A stretch of 64,000 nt of DNA from Sansalvadorimonas sp965221135. GTDB lineage: Bacteria; Pseudomonadota; Gammaproteobacteria; Pseudomonadales; Endozoicomonadaceae. Shown here piece by piece: positions 43,702 to 53,244 of the stretch (its first letter is position 1; every line of letters starts with the position of its first letter). The notes under the pieces were generated by a model that made no database searches, was not told the origin of the DNA, and saw only the letters and a list, made by a program, of their open reading frames with translations. The DNA is taken from contig CBDCRZ010000121.1 of assembly GCA_965221135.1 (NCBI GenBank), positions 1,078,056-1,142,055 on the forward strand, written 5' to 3'. A program made the translations under genes and the position numbers.

Positions 43702-44319
43702 CTATGTGCCAGAAGACTGATGTTCACCTGAAGACCGAGGCTTATCTGAAGACTGCTGTTTACTTATAGAGGGTGCCTTCCCACTTTCGAGCAAGGTTTG
43801 ATAGAACTTTAATTCTTTTATTAATTCCTGCTCTCTCCCCCTTAGTCTGGCATTCTCCTGCTCAAGCTCTTTCTTGCGAGCTATTAAATCCTTAGCGCGC
43901 CGCTGCGTTTTGGCCCGTGACTTTCTAGGATACTCACTATTTCTAACCCTATATTCTTTATAGCTTTTCATTCCTTCAACTTTCATCTCAGTGCCTGGCA
44001 TCACAGATGATGCGGTAGGCAGGTCCTGGCAAAAGGCTGAGCCGATTAGGCCTGATACAGGGAACACCGTCTCTACGCTCCCAATCCATGCGTCAACATC
44101 ACAGCCTGTCTCATCAGACTCAACCCCTGTCGATTCTTGACTGCTGCTAATTACGGCAGGTACGCCTGATTGCAGGCAAAGACTCCGACCAAATGTGCGG
44201 GCTGTATTAGAATCAGACACTTCAGCATCTTCGGAAAAAGGAGCGGCCTGTGACGAAAACGGGGGCAAAGCAGGAGACCGCTCAGGTGATTGCCGAGCAA
44301 GAAATTGCATAGGATCCAT
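43702..44319 (-). CDS. protein with a eukaryote-type bZIP domain
   Basis: 205 aa. Residues 1-115 are low-complexity, rich in Ser, Pro and acidic residues, like a transcription activation region. Residues 119-178 fit a basic leucine zipper exactly: basic region with Asn127 and Arg135 (RNSEYPRKSR, N-x7-R), then nine residues to Leu145, and heptad positions Leu152, Leu159, Leu166 and Tyr173. The acidic/basic heptad pattern (KKELEQENARL) predicts dimerisation. Such domains bind DNA in eukaryotic nuclei (C/EBP or PAR type most similar by eye). AGAAGG lies ten bases before the ATG, so it is a genuine bacterial gene. It sits between MITE copies 2 and 3. No signal peptide; delivery to a host is inference. 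Confidence 0.8.
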   Translation of the reverse strand: MDPMQFLARQSPERSPALPPFSSQAAPFSEDAEVSDSNTARTFGRSLCLQSGVPAVISSSQESTGVESDETGCDVDAWIGSVETVFPVSGLIGSAFCQDLPTASSVMPGTEMKVEGMKSYKEYRVRNSEYPRKSRAKTQRRAKDLIARKKELEQENARLRGREQELIKELKFYQTLLESGKAPSISKQQSSDKPRSSGEHQSSGT

Positions 44320-44485
44320 ATATTTAATGCCTTCTGGAGTAAAGATAAAGCTGAGTTTATAACCTCTGAAGGAACGCTTGGTACAACAGAAGGGTTAGAC
44401 TCACTCGCTTATTCGTCATCAGGCTCTTGCCAGGGCTTTGAAAAGCAACTATTGAGCCTTAGAAAAAATAATTACTAACTACTAA

Positions 44486-44650
44486 TAAGTGCCCGGCCAT
44501 GTGGAAACATGGTTTTCTGGCCAATAAACAGGTTGCTCAGCTTGGTGGCAGCGCAGGGAGCATAGCCCGCTATGTGACTGGAGCTGCGGCACGGCTGAGT
44601 GTTTTGGAGATTGAGTCAGGAAACTATGTTTTCATGTGTCCGGGTACTTG
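44486..44650 (+). mobile_element. MITE copy 3
   Basis: A 161-bp copy (44488-44648) of the TA-flanked element; TA remains on the left, while the right flank reads TG, probably mutated. The same outward ATGTTTTCATGTG sequence is present near the right end. Confidence 0.85.
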
Positions 44651-44718
44651 TAAGTAGTGCTTCCCTACAAAAAACACATAAAAAACCCTTCATCATTGCC
44701 CTCTTCATCCACCAGAAT

Positions 44719-45192
44719 TTAACCTGCTTGATTGAGATAGTCCAATACCACCTCATGGTGATTCCTGGTTTTAAATTTATTAAACACATGCTCGATCACG
44801 CCCTCTTCATCCACCAGAAAACTGAGGCGGTGAATGCCATCGAACACCTTGCCCATAAACTTCTTCTCACCCCAGACACCGAATTGGTCGGCCACCTTAT
44901 GGTCTTCATCCGACAGCAGGGTGATACCCAACTCTTTCTTCTCCTCGAAACTTTTCAGCTTTTTTACTGGATCCGGGCTTAAGCCCAGCACGGTGACGTT
45001 CAGGTTGTCGAAATCCGGGCGGGTCTCAGTAAGATTACAGGCCTGTACAGTGCAGCCAGGTGTCAGCGCTCGTGGGTAAAAATAGACCAGCACCTTGCCA
45101 CCAGAGAAATCAGACAGGTTCACGGTTTCTCCATCCTGATTAAGCAGGGAGAATGCAGGTGCCTTATCACCAGCCTGGAGTGTTTTGATCAT
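44719..45192 (-). CDS. bcp: thioredoxin-dependent peroxiredoxin Bcp
   Basis: 157-aa peroxiredoxin of the BCP/PrxQ group that reduces hydroperoxides with thioredoxin. The peroxidatic Cys47 is in PRALTPGCTVQACN with the resolving Cys52 five residues on; VLVYFYPRALTPG, LLSDEDHKVADQFGVWG and RLSFLVDEEGVIEHVF complete the fold. Cytoplasmic, 157 residues as usual. It is isolated between MITE copies 3 and 4. Confidence 0.95.
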   Translation of the reverse strand: MIKTLQAGDKAPAFSLLNQDGETVNLSDFSGGKVLVYFYPRALTPGCTVQACNLTETRPDFDNLNVTVLGLSPDPVKKLKSFEEKKELGITLLSDEDHKVADQFGVWGEKKFMGKVFDGIHRLSFLVDEEGVIEHVFNKFKTRNHHEVVLDYLNQAG

Positions 45193-45836
45193 GGTTATTT
45201 TAAATCCTTGTTATCACTGAATCATATACGACTCAGGATTATAAGCTTCCTGTCTCCCGGGAAAAGACCACACGTATAAAAAGAGAGAATACCCTCAAAA
45301 TTACTGTGATTGAGAAACATTCCACGCTTATTTATTGACCTATCCAGTTATGATCACCAAATAACCACGATAACCACCATTTCAGTAGCCATTGATCAAT
45401 TTTCCTGCAAAAACAGAATGATAACTTCGACTTATTCAAACCGAGTGCGCTAAAGACCCCCTCTCCGTCCAGAGCACATACAAAAGGAGTTTTGTTGTGC
45501 AAGGCAGTCCAGCCAGTTCTCTCTTACCGCCAGAGTTATGAGATTTCGCCAGCCTCTCCGGGGAGCGGCTTTCTACGGTGTCTATGTTCAGTTGACCCAT
45601 TTCTTCCTTAAGGTTCTTAAGTACCCGGTCACATGAAAACAACTATTTCTGACTCAATCGCCAGGACACTCAGCAGTGTCGCAGCTCCAGTCACATAACG
45701 GGCTATGCTCCCTGCGCTGTAACACAGCGGAACGCTGGAAGATGGTCACGCGGCCAGAGTATCGAAGCGGTTATCGCTAAAGGCAAGCTGCAAACGGCCT
45801 GATGACCTGCTGAGCAAACGCCCCGAAAGATGAAAA
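45193..45836. other. intergenic region with a truncated MITE
   Basis: About 640 bases. It holds the bcp promoter, an unassigned minus-strand frame (45436-45642) whose start lies inside MITE copy 4, and the MITE remnant itself. The rest shows no recognisable gene. Confidence 0.5.
45618..45720 (-). mobile_element. MITE copy 4, inverted and truncated
   Basis: One end (TA then AGTACCCGG) and about 100 bases of the shared interior are present in reverse orientation. Similarity stops at GCGCTG near 45720, where the other copies continue for about 60 more bases. Confidence 0.8.
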
Positions 45837-47207
45837 TCAGAACATGGGTGCCCGGCATAAATCGGGCACCTGTGTTTTGGGCAGGAAGGGCTCAATCTTA
45901 TTCAGTACAGTACAGGCCGCGTGGATATGTCGGGTTGTTAACAGTGGCGATAGATCGTGAAAATATTTCACTCCCTTAAAAAACCATTTCGTCTGGGCGA
46001 CATAATCATCTTGATATTCAAGTAAATCTCTTCGTTTGAGGCCCCCCGGGGAAGCCTTCAAATACTCATGTACATTTACAAAGCCTATTTTTTTTATGGT
46101 GTCTATTACAACCGGATCATCAGTGATTTTCTTAACCAGATGATTCCTGGTCGTCAGAATCGCCTGCCTTTTCTCCGGGCAATCCTTGATCTCATCTGGA
46201 AGAAAGCCCGTGTGGTACTGGTCATGATAATAAAAAAAACGCCTGTCCATCAGGACCCCATCATGAAAAACCCACCTGTTAAGTGAAATCCCCTGCGGAA
46301 CAATATTATATCTTGAACAGCCTTCAAAAAAATCTGCTGAGAGCGGTTCAAAACTTGGCCAAACCAAACGCATACTCATTGAATCAATATTCTGAGCGCA
46401 TATGGGGGGACGAGCACTGAGGATATCGCCATTATTAAAATTGAAATCAATTTTATCCTTCTGGTCAACCCAAAGAGTGTGATCCAGCGTGTTGACGAGC
46501 TCTATTCCTTTTATGTACGCATCCTGCCGGAGTGGTTCAATTAAGCCTCCCTCGTATTCTTCCATCAGAATTATAAAATGCTGACAAAATCCGTGAACCT
46601 GCCAGTATGGAAGCTCATCATTATTAACAAGGAATATCTCCAGCATTGAGTGAAAGGCATTCAACTGATCTCTGGCATAACAGTCCGCCTGTCTCATCTC
46701 AAACTGCATTATTTTCTGGATATTTTCGATCACCGGACGAAATTCACGACAGAAAAAATTATCAGCACCAACCTCTCGAAACTTTCTATCCAGCTCGATG
46801 GCCCTTTGTGATAACACCCTATCACCTAGTGACGACAAAAATCGATCAGGGGTTAAATGAAGATAATAATAACGACTTTTCCACTTAATATGAGACTCCC
46901 AACTGACACCTTCTTTTTTAAGTTCCGCATCTAAAGCCTGATCATAGCAGGCGGATAGACAGCGAGTACGTTTATATTGACTGTTTTCATCTTCGACTGG
47001 CAGCTCGCAACTCTTCAGATACTCAGGCAATACTCCGCCCCCACGAAGCATTTGGCGGACTTCGGCCTTAGTTTTTTTTAATGTTTTCCCTGGGAAAAGA
47101 TGACAGCAACAACCTGCTTCTTCATCACAGGCTTGTTTACTTTTATTAGTAACGACGCAAGATTGACTGAGTGAAAAGCGATGCAGGGATGAAGGTGTTT
47201 TTAACAT
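45837..47207 (-). CDS. unknown 456-aa protein
   Basis: Not recognised. The N-terminal 50 residues are Ser/Cys-rich with a CDEEAGCCCHLFPG cluster; the rest looks like a soluble, mixed alpha/beta protein with many aromatic residues (YYYLHLTPDRFLSSLGDR, FYYHDQYHTGFLPDEIKD). No signal peptide or membrane helix. The frame begins with GTG at 47216, but the ATG at 47207 follows GTGA at a usable distance. It lies directly downstream of gyrA but is separated by a terminator. Possibly an effector; evidence is only its lineage-restricted look. Confidence 0.7.
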   Translation of the reverse strand: MLKTPSSLHRFSLSQSCVVTNKSKQACDEEAGCCCHLFPGKTLKKTKAEVRQMLRGGGVLPEYLKSCELPVEDENSQYKRTRCLSACYDQALDAELKKEGVSWESHIKWKSRYYYLHLTPDRFLSSLGDRVLSQRAIELDRKFREVGADNFFCREFRPVIENIQKIMQFEMRQADCYARDQLNAFHSMLEIFLVNNDELPYWQVHGFCQHFIILMEEYEGGLIEPLRQDAYIKGIELVNTLDHTLWVDQKDKIDFNFNNGDILSARPPICAQNIDSMSMRLVWPSFEPLSADFFEGCSRYNIVPQGISLNRWVFHDGVLMDRRFFYYHDQYHTGFLPDEIKDCPEKRQAILTTRNHLVKKITDDPVVIDTIKKIGFVNVHEYLKASPGGLKRRDLLEYQDDYVAQTKWFFKGVKYFHDLSPLLTTRHIHAACTVLNKIEPFLPKTQVPDLCRAPMF

Positions 47208-47344
47208 TGATGTCACTTTTTTTAAGGAGTGGTTTAATCTTACCTATCTGATTTTTTATTCTTATAACAAACCTGTCTGAATGGATAACCTTCCCTTAAA
47301 GATTGAATTATTTACAGCATTCTCCACCAAGGTACAGCCACCAT

Positions 47345-47385
47345 AAAAAACGGGCCTACCCACTGGGTAAGCCCGTTTTTTGAAG
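47345..47385 (-). terminator. gyrA terminator
   Basis: GC-rich stem (AACGGGC and complement, extended by ACCC/GGGT) flanked by A- and T-runs; it works in both directions and ends gyrA. Confidence 0.88.
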
Positions 47386-47431
47386 CCGACTACTTTTGAA
47401 AAAGACTAAGTAGATTTAGTCTTCGGAAGAT

Positions 47432-50092
47432 TTACTCTTCAACAGTGTCTTCATCAGAACCATCGTCAGCTGCGTTTTCAATGCCGTCTGCATCAGAATC
47501 CATTTCATTCTGCTCAGAAACATCAACTTCAGCCAGTTCACCAGCTTCCGCCACTTCCATCTCTTCAGGATCTTCAACACGCTCCAGACCCACCAGCTGT
47601 TCGCCTTCAGCCACACGGATCAGGCGAACACCCTGGGTGTTACGACCAACCATGGAGACTTCAGACGCACGGGTACGAACCAGCGTGCCCATATCGGAGA
47701 TCAGGATAATATCGTCGTCATCGCTCACCTGAACCGCACCCACAACCGGGCCGTTTCTATCAGTCACCTTGATGGAGACAACGCCCTGGTTGCCACGACC
47801 CTTAACTGGATATTCTTCCAGCGCCGTACGCTTACCAAAGCCGTTGGCTGTAGCAGTCAGTACAGGGTCATCGCCAGTAGGAACAATCAGGGAAACAACC
47901 TTCTGATCATCCTGCAGACGAATACCACGAACACCAGTAGAGACACGACCCATTGGGCGAACCAGATCTTCAGTAAAGCGAACCACCTTGCCCGCATCAC
48001 TGAACAACATAATACGACGACCGGCTTCACACAGGGATACGCCGATCAGCTCATCACCTTCTACCAGGTTGATCGCACGGATACCGGACGACAACGGACG
48101 AGAGTAAGCGGTCAATGCAGTCTTCTTCACGGTACCGCGAGCGGTCGCGAACACCACATACTTATCTTCACTATATTCTGCGACGGGCAGCATAGCGGTA
48201 ATCCGCTCGTTTTCGTCCAGAGGCAGAATATTAATAATCGGGCGACCACGGGCAGTACGGGAGGCCACAGGAATCTCGTACACCTTGCGCCAGTAAACCT
48301 TCCCTTTACTGGAGAACAGCAGCAGCTGGGTGTGAGTATTCGCCACCAGCATATGTTCAACGCAATCTTCGTCTTTCAGGGAACCGGAGCTCTTGCCCTT
48401 GCCACCACGTTTCTGAGCCTGATATTCCGTCAGAGGTACCGTCTTGGCATAACCTGTACGAGACAGAGTCACCACCATATCTTCTTCGGTAATCAGGTCA
48501 GCCATGGTCAGGTCACGGCGGGAAGTAATAATTTCCGTACGACGCTCGTCGCCATACTCTTCCACAACCGCTTCCAGCTCTTCACGAATCACTTCCAGCA
48601 GACGTTCAGGGTTGGAGAGAATCAGAACCAGTTCAGCAATCTTGTCCAGCAACTCACGGTATTCGGTCAGTAGTTTCTCGTGCTCCAGACCGGTCAGACG
48701 GTGGAGACGCATCTCCAGAATCGCCTGTGCCTGCTGTGGAGAGAGGCGGTACTGGTCGCCATCAATGCCGTAAGCAGAAGGCAAATCATCCGGACGGCAG
48801 GAATCACTTCCGGCCTTCTCCAGCATATTCAGTACCAGACCGGCATCCCAGGACTGCGCCATCAGCGCATCTTTGGCTTCCGCAGAGGTCTGGGACTTTT
48901 TGATGGTTTCAATAACCGGGTCAATGTTCGACAGGGCAACAGCCAGACCTTCGAGGGTATGACCACGTTCCCGCGCCTTGCGCAGTTCGTAAACCGTACG
49001 ACGGGTGACAACTTCCCGACGGTGACGAACAAAGGCTTCGAGCATCTGCTTGAGGTTCAGCGTCTGGGGACGACCATCCACCAGGGCAACCATGTTGATG
49101 CCGAATACAGTTTCCAGCTGGGTCTGTGCGTAAAGGTTGTTAAGAACAACTTCACCCACTTCGCCGCGGCGCAGCTCGATTACAACCCGCAGACCGTCTT
49201 TATCAGACTCATCACGGATCTCGCTGATGCCTTCAATTTTCTTTTCTTTCACCAGCTCGGCAATCTTTTCGATCAACCGGGCCTTGTTCACCTGATACGG
49301 CAGCTCGTGAATAATAATGATTTCACGATTCTTCTTCGGATCAGGCAGCACTTCCGCACGGGAGCGAATCCAGATACGACCGCGACCGGTACGATAAGCC
49401 TGCAGAATACCGGCCTTACCATTAATAATGGCGGAGGTCGGGAAGTCCGGGCCAGGAATAAACTCCATCAGGTCGTCGATGCTCGCTTCCGGGTTATCCA
49501 GAATGTGCAGACAGCCGCTGACCACTTCAGTCAGGTTATGAGGAGGAATGTTCGTTGCCATGCCCACCGCAATACCCGCACCGCCGTTAACCAGCAGGTT
49601 GGGGACTCGGGTCGGCATAACCGCTGGAATCTGTTCCGTGCCATCGTAGTTAGGCACGTAGTCGACGGTTTCCTTGTCCAGATCAGCCAGAACTTCATGG
49701 CTGATTTTCTCCATGCGTATTTCCGTATAACGCATAGCGGCAGCAGAGTCGCCGTCAATGGAACCGAAGTTACCCTGACCATCGACCAGTGTGTAACGCA
49801 GGGAGAAATCCTGCGCCATACGGACGATGGTGTCATAAACAGCAGAATCACCATGAGGGTGATATTTACCGATAACGTCACCGACAACACGGGCCGATTT
49901 CTTGTAAGGCTTGTTCCAGTCGTTGGAAAGCTCGTTCATGGCGAACAGCACACGCCGGTGAACCGGCTTCAGCCCGTCACGTACATCCGGTAATGCACGA
50001 CCAACGATTACACTCATTGCATAGTCAAGATACGACTGCTTGAGTTCGTCCTCGATATTGATCGGCAGGATTTCGTTTGCAGTGTCTACCAT
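47432..50092 (-). CDS. gyrA: DNA gyrase subunit A
   Basis: Breakage-reunion subunit of gyrase, 886 aa. The start MVDTANEILPINIEDELKQS matches the family, so the ATG at 50092 is used rather than 50131. The catalytic tyrosine lies in AAAMRYTE. The quinolone-resistance region reads HPHGDSAVYDTIVRMAQ, with Ser and Asp at the positions equivalent to S83 and D87 of E. coli, a susceptible-type sequence. The C-terminal DNA-wrapping beta-propeller has the GyrA box QKRGGKG. The last 45 residues are strongly acidic. Confidence 0.97.
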   Translation of the reverse strand: MVDTANEILPINIEDELKQSYLDYAMSVIVGRALPDVRDGLKPVHRRVLFAMNELSNDWNKPYKKSARVVGDVIGKYHPHGDSAVYDTIVRMAQDFSLRYTLVDGQGNFGSIDGDSAAAMRYTEIRMEKISHEVLADLDKETVDYVPNYDGTEQIPAVMPTRVPNLLVNGGAGIAVGMATNIPPHNLTEVVSGCLHILDNPEASIDDLMEFIPGPDFPTSAIINGKAGILQAYRTGRGRIWIRSRAEVLPDPKKNREIIIIHELPYQVNKARLIEKIAELVKEKKIEGISEIRDESDKDGLRVVIELRRGEVGEVVLNNLYAQTQLETVFGINMVALVDGRPQTLNLKQMLEAFVRHRREVVTRRTVYELRKARERGHTLEGLAVALSNIDPVIETIKKSQTSAEAKDALMAQSWDAGLVLNMLEKAGSDSCRPDDLPSAYGIDGDQYRLSPQQAQAILEMRLHRLTGLEHEKLLTEYRELLDKIAELVLILSNPERLLEVIREELEAVVEEYGDERRTEIITSRRDLTMADLITEEDMVVTLSRTGYAKTVPLTEYQAQKRGGKGKSSGSLKDEDCVEHMLVANTHTQLLLFSSKGKVYWRKVYEIPVASRTARGRPIINILPLDENERITAMLPVAEYSEDKYVVFATARGTVKKTALTAYSRPLSSGIRAINLVEGDELIGVSLCEAGRRIMLFSDAGKVVRFTEDLVRPMGRVSTGVRGIRLQDDQKVVSLIVPTGDDPVLTATANGFGKRTALEEYPVKGRGNQGVVSIKVTDRNGPVVGAVQVSDDDDIILISDMGTLVRTRASEVSMVGRNTQGVRLIRVAEGEQLVGLERVEDPEEMEVAEAGELAEVDVSEQNEMDSDADGIENAADDGSDEDTVEE

Positions 50093-50586
50093 AGATGCCC
50101 AAAAGTCCTTATAAAGCCTGTCATCACCCAACCTGCTCCGAAGCCGGGTTACCCTGACACAGAGGATTCATTAACAGCGAATCGCGGTGCAGAGACGGTT
50201 TTGGTTCACCGATGTCCCCAAATGCTGAATACCGGGCTGATAATCGGTGCAATAAAGAGATCAATCATACCACAAGAGACCGTTTCCGACACTCGCCTGT
50301 CATTTTATATATGCAAAGTTAACTGTGGATCAGTGGAGGCGTGATGTGGGTCTGCCATCCGAATCAGGACGGGCACTGATCGAAACCTGCAACAACACCT
50401 AAATTCATCCCTTAAATCCGAAAAATTCAGGGTGCGGTCAGGCTCGGCTCCCAGCGGCAGCTTCTTTTAACCCGCCCCTCGTTGAAACCGTGACCAGCAA
50501 CTTGCAGGCATAACAAGCTGATCAATACATCTGGATATTTTCACCCTCTGGGCATCAGCATGTTCGGATGCTCATTAACAAAGCAA
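50093..50586. other. intergenic region upstream of gyrA
   Basis: About 490 bases between gyrA and the 822-aa gene. It must include the gyrA promoter. No gene, repeat or clear hairpin was found. Confidence 0.5.
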
Positions 50587-53055
50587 CTATCTCTTTTTTC
50601 CTGGCGCCTGCTTCTGCGGTTCGTTTGTGCTGACAGCACCATGAAGAGGAGGGTGCCCCAGAAAACTGGTAGCCGGTGAGGGAACAAATCCTTGACCCTG
50701 GAGAGAATACACCGGCATCGGTGGTTGCATGAAAGGCACTGGTGTAATTATTGGGCGGTTGGAAAATCCTGTTGCATAATACTTTTTCAGGAACCGTTGC
50801 TGAATCGGACCCCAGTTTATTGAATCCTGACAGGCAAGCACATTCAAACGCACCAGAACAAGATCAATAGCCATAATAGCGCCCTTACAAGCCTCTGTGG
50901 CATCCTTAGAAAAATAAAAAAACTGTTTATCCAGCACCATCTCTTCAAATTCTAAAAGCATATCATTCACTATCTGTACACTGCCGGAATAGAGGCGGCT
51001 TTCGATGATTTGAAGTGGCTGATAGGGAAAGGCATTAAAAAAGTGTGAGGTGAGGTAGTTTAAGGTACTCGAAGAATACAATGCACTTACTTTATGAGTC
51101 TCTGCAAACAGCTGTTTCAGCTTGTGAATATTGCGATCGGCACAAGGCAGCCACATTTCGCCTGCAATTACACTGGAGAGCGGTGTCAGGTAAAGGGGAT
51201 AGAGGACATGTATCAGAACTTCGTATCTTTTTTTAATCTCGGTGGAGCCCAGGTGATTGAGCAGGGGGAATAACTGATCAACCACATACACGGCTATTTT
51301 TCCCATGCATTCACGGGAACGATCACCCATGACTCTGGCCAACTCCATCTTCCTGAAAATGTCGTTTATTACTAAAGACATTGAGTCGTTATAAAGGCCT
51401 TCCAAACGATACTTGTCCCTGGCTCCCATACCGGATAATGCTTGAGAACTAAAGCGTTTATTAAGGAGCTCAAGCCACTGCTGTGCTTCTGTCAGATGGA
51501 CTTCCCGCCTAATGACAACTCTCTTGTGAAAATTATTCTTGTAGTACTTCACCGCCAGGATTTGCTGCAGCTCAGCTTCAGATACCTCACACACACCCTT
51601 TTGACGGGGCGGGTAATCACTGTCAGAGGGGGGAGCAAATTGCGGAGTGATATGGTCAGAAGCCAGAGCATGAAGAGCGTTCAGGGTGCAGCTATTTTGA
51701 TGGCCAACAAGCCAGGGGGCTTCTTTTAATTCTTTGAGCAGATCGAGAAGTGTTTGGATCCGCTGAACTGTTGCCGTATTTATGCCCTGTTGACTCAGTT
51801 GCAGACAGAGGCTGGCCAACTGCCCTTTTAAAGCTCTCTTCAGATAGCCATAGTGATGACTGTGCTGAGGACCACTCCATTGTTCAGGTTGTTGTCTCAT
51901 GCAGTCAATACACCGGGTCAGTGCAACATAGGTGCTCCCAGCCTTCAGCAGAGCCTCCAGCTCACTACACAATGCCTGTGCCCGTTCTGCTTCTGGTTTG
52001 ACGGCCTTTGCTTCTGTAAAGGCAACCAGTGTATTTAACCTCTGACCTTGGGGTGTATTCAGCCCACCCCTATCAAGACAATACTGAATCTGATGGCGGT
52101 AAGCAGTGGCACCGTGTACTGACAGCTCTCCCCTCTTCAGGTTCATAATGCTGTAGGTCAGAACTTTATGGACTGTGTCTTCTACAAGAGACTTTAATTC
52201 AGCACTCTTGTCTGCTGTTAGCCCGTAGTACTGTATATCCAGGAACAACATGACAGTTTTTTGAAAGTACCTTTCAGTTGCTATCGGTACGGTGTCAGAC
52301 ATGAGCTGGCATTGCTCCAACACCGCAGGTAAAATTTTTCGGTAGACTTTCGCCAGTTGTTCCAGCTGAGGCCTGGTCAACAGAGGGCGCCACTGACGAT
52401 AAAGTCTGGCAATTTCGGGCATAACCTCAAGGGGGCGACTGTCTGCAATCCCGGACATTTCAGACAGGATGTCTTCAATACTTCCTCCCACCGTGCCACA
52501 ACGAGAAAGATACTCTTTCATTGCCTGTAGCTGACTGCGCTGAGTTTCTCCCAGCAATTCAGGATCCAATAAATTCAAAGCCAGAGGAACACCATACTCC
52601 CCATGGTTTCCCAAATCCGGCAGCTTCAGACAATCTTGAAAAAGCTGATTATGACGAGTGGTATGTTCAGCCCTCAAACTATCACTATTCTTTTCGGTGT
52701 CTGTGGAGATATGAGTTATGCACACGGCTCTGGATAAAACTTCGGCCAGCTCATCAAACTTGCATTGGCTCGGGCCTTTAATAGTAAGGCTTTGCCCGGC
52801 GACCGGTTTTACGGGTGCCACTGTTCGCGGGGGGCCACCCGATGTCATGGCAGACGTCATGGCCGTTTGTTGCTGCCGGGGCGTAACCTGCCTGCGCCCT
52901 GGGGACAAGGTAGATACTGCATCACTGGAGCGATAGGGAAGCCTTTGCCATCTACCCCGCCCTCTCCCTCTTGTCCCACCCTGGGGCTGAGCTGATTGAG
53001 CAGGGGTTGCCGGGGGAATACCTTGCATAACTTGTTTATCGAGGGGGGCGGCCAT
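50587..53055 (-). CDS. unknown 822-aa protein with RG-rich N-terminus
   Basis: No family recognised. Residues 26-37 form an RG-rich motif (GGTRGRGRGRWQR) inside a disordered N-terminus of about 100 residues rich in Gln, Pro and Arg. Residues 100-740 look almost entirely alpha-helical (for example ARLYRQWRPLLTRPQLEQLA and LASLCLQLSQQGINTA), suggestive of a helical-repeat scaffold. The C-terminal 60 residues are Pro/Gln-rich. RG motifs bind RNA in eukaryotes, but no function is claimed. GAAGG precedes the ATG at 53055. First of a series of minus-strand unknown genes. Confidence 0.75.
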   Translation of the reverse strand: MAAPLDKQVMQGIPPATPAQSAQPQGGTRGRGRGRWQRLPYRSSDAVSTLSPGRRQVTPRQQQTAMTSAMTSGGPPRTVAPVKPVAGQSLTIKGPSQCKFDELAEVLSRAVCITHISTDTEKNSDSLRAEHTTRHNQLFQDCLKLPDLGNHGEYGVPLALNLLDPELLGETQRSQLQAMKEYLSRCGTVGGSIEDILSEMSGIADSRPLEVMPEIARLYRQWRPLLTRPQLEQLAKVYRKILPAVLEQCQLMSDTVPIATERYFQKTVMLFLDIQYYGLTADKSAELKSLVEDTVHKVLTYSIMNLKRGELSVHGATAYRHQIQYCLDRGGLNTPQGQRLNTLVAFTEAKAVKPEAERAQALCSELEALLKAGSTYVALTRCIDCMRQQPEQWSGPQHSHHYGYLKRALKGQLASLCLQLSQQGINTATVQRIQTLLDLLKELKEAPWLVGHQNSCTLNALHALASDHITPQFAPPSDSDYPPRQKGVCEVSEAELQQILAVKYYKNNFHKRVVIRREVHLTEAQQWLELLNKRFSSQALSGMGARDKYRLEGLYNDSMSLVINDIFRKMELARVMGDRSRECMGKIAVYVVDQLFPLLNHLGSTEIKKRYEVLIHVLYPLYLTPLSSVIAGEMWLPCADRNIHKLKQLFAETHKVSALYSSSTLNYLTSHFFNAFPYQPLQIIESRLYSGSVQIVNDMLLEFEEMVLDKQFFYFSKDATEACKGAIMAIDLVLVRLNVLACQDSINWGPIQQRFLKKYYATGFSNRPIITPVPFMQPPMPVYSLQGQGFVPSPATSFLGHPPLHGAVSTNEPQKQAPGKKR

Positions 53056-53244
53056 GCTAAAAAACCTTCAACTAAATAGATGTATTTACTTTATGACCTC
53101 CAATTTCTCTGAATGCTCACGAACAGATCAGATACCTATTAACAAAGTGGTTATAAGTTCAGCTTTTAGTCTGTGTTGTCCCCGCCGCCACAGCTTGTCG
53201 ATTACACTTATTGTACTTATCCAGCCGAACTTAACGCTTTCAGG

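Noticed and set aside
45436..45642. 68-codon minus-strand frame starting in MITE copy 4
   Set aside because: The start comes from the MITE end and the rest matches no known protein; kept only as part of the MITE start-codon observation.
48680..49993. 437-codon plus-strand open frame
   Set aside because: Lies fully antisense to gyrA, whose translation is unmistakable; the frame is a by-product of gyrA codon use.
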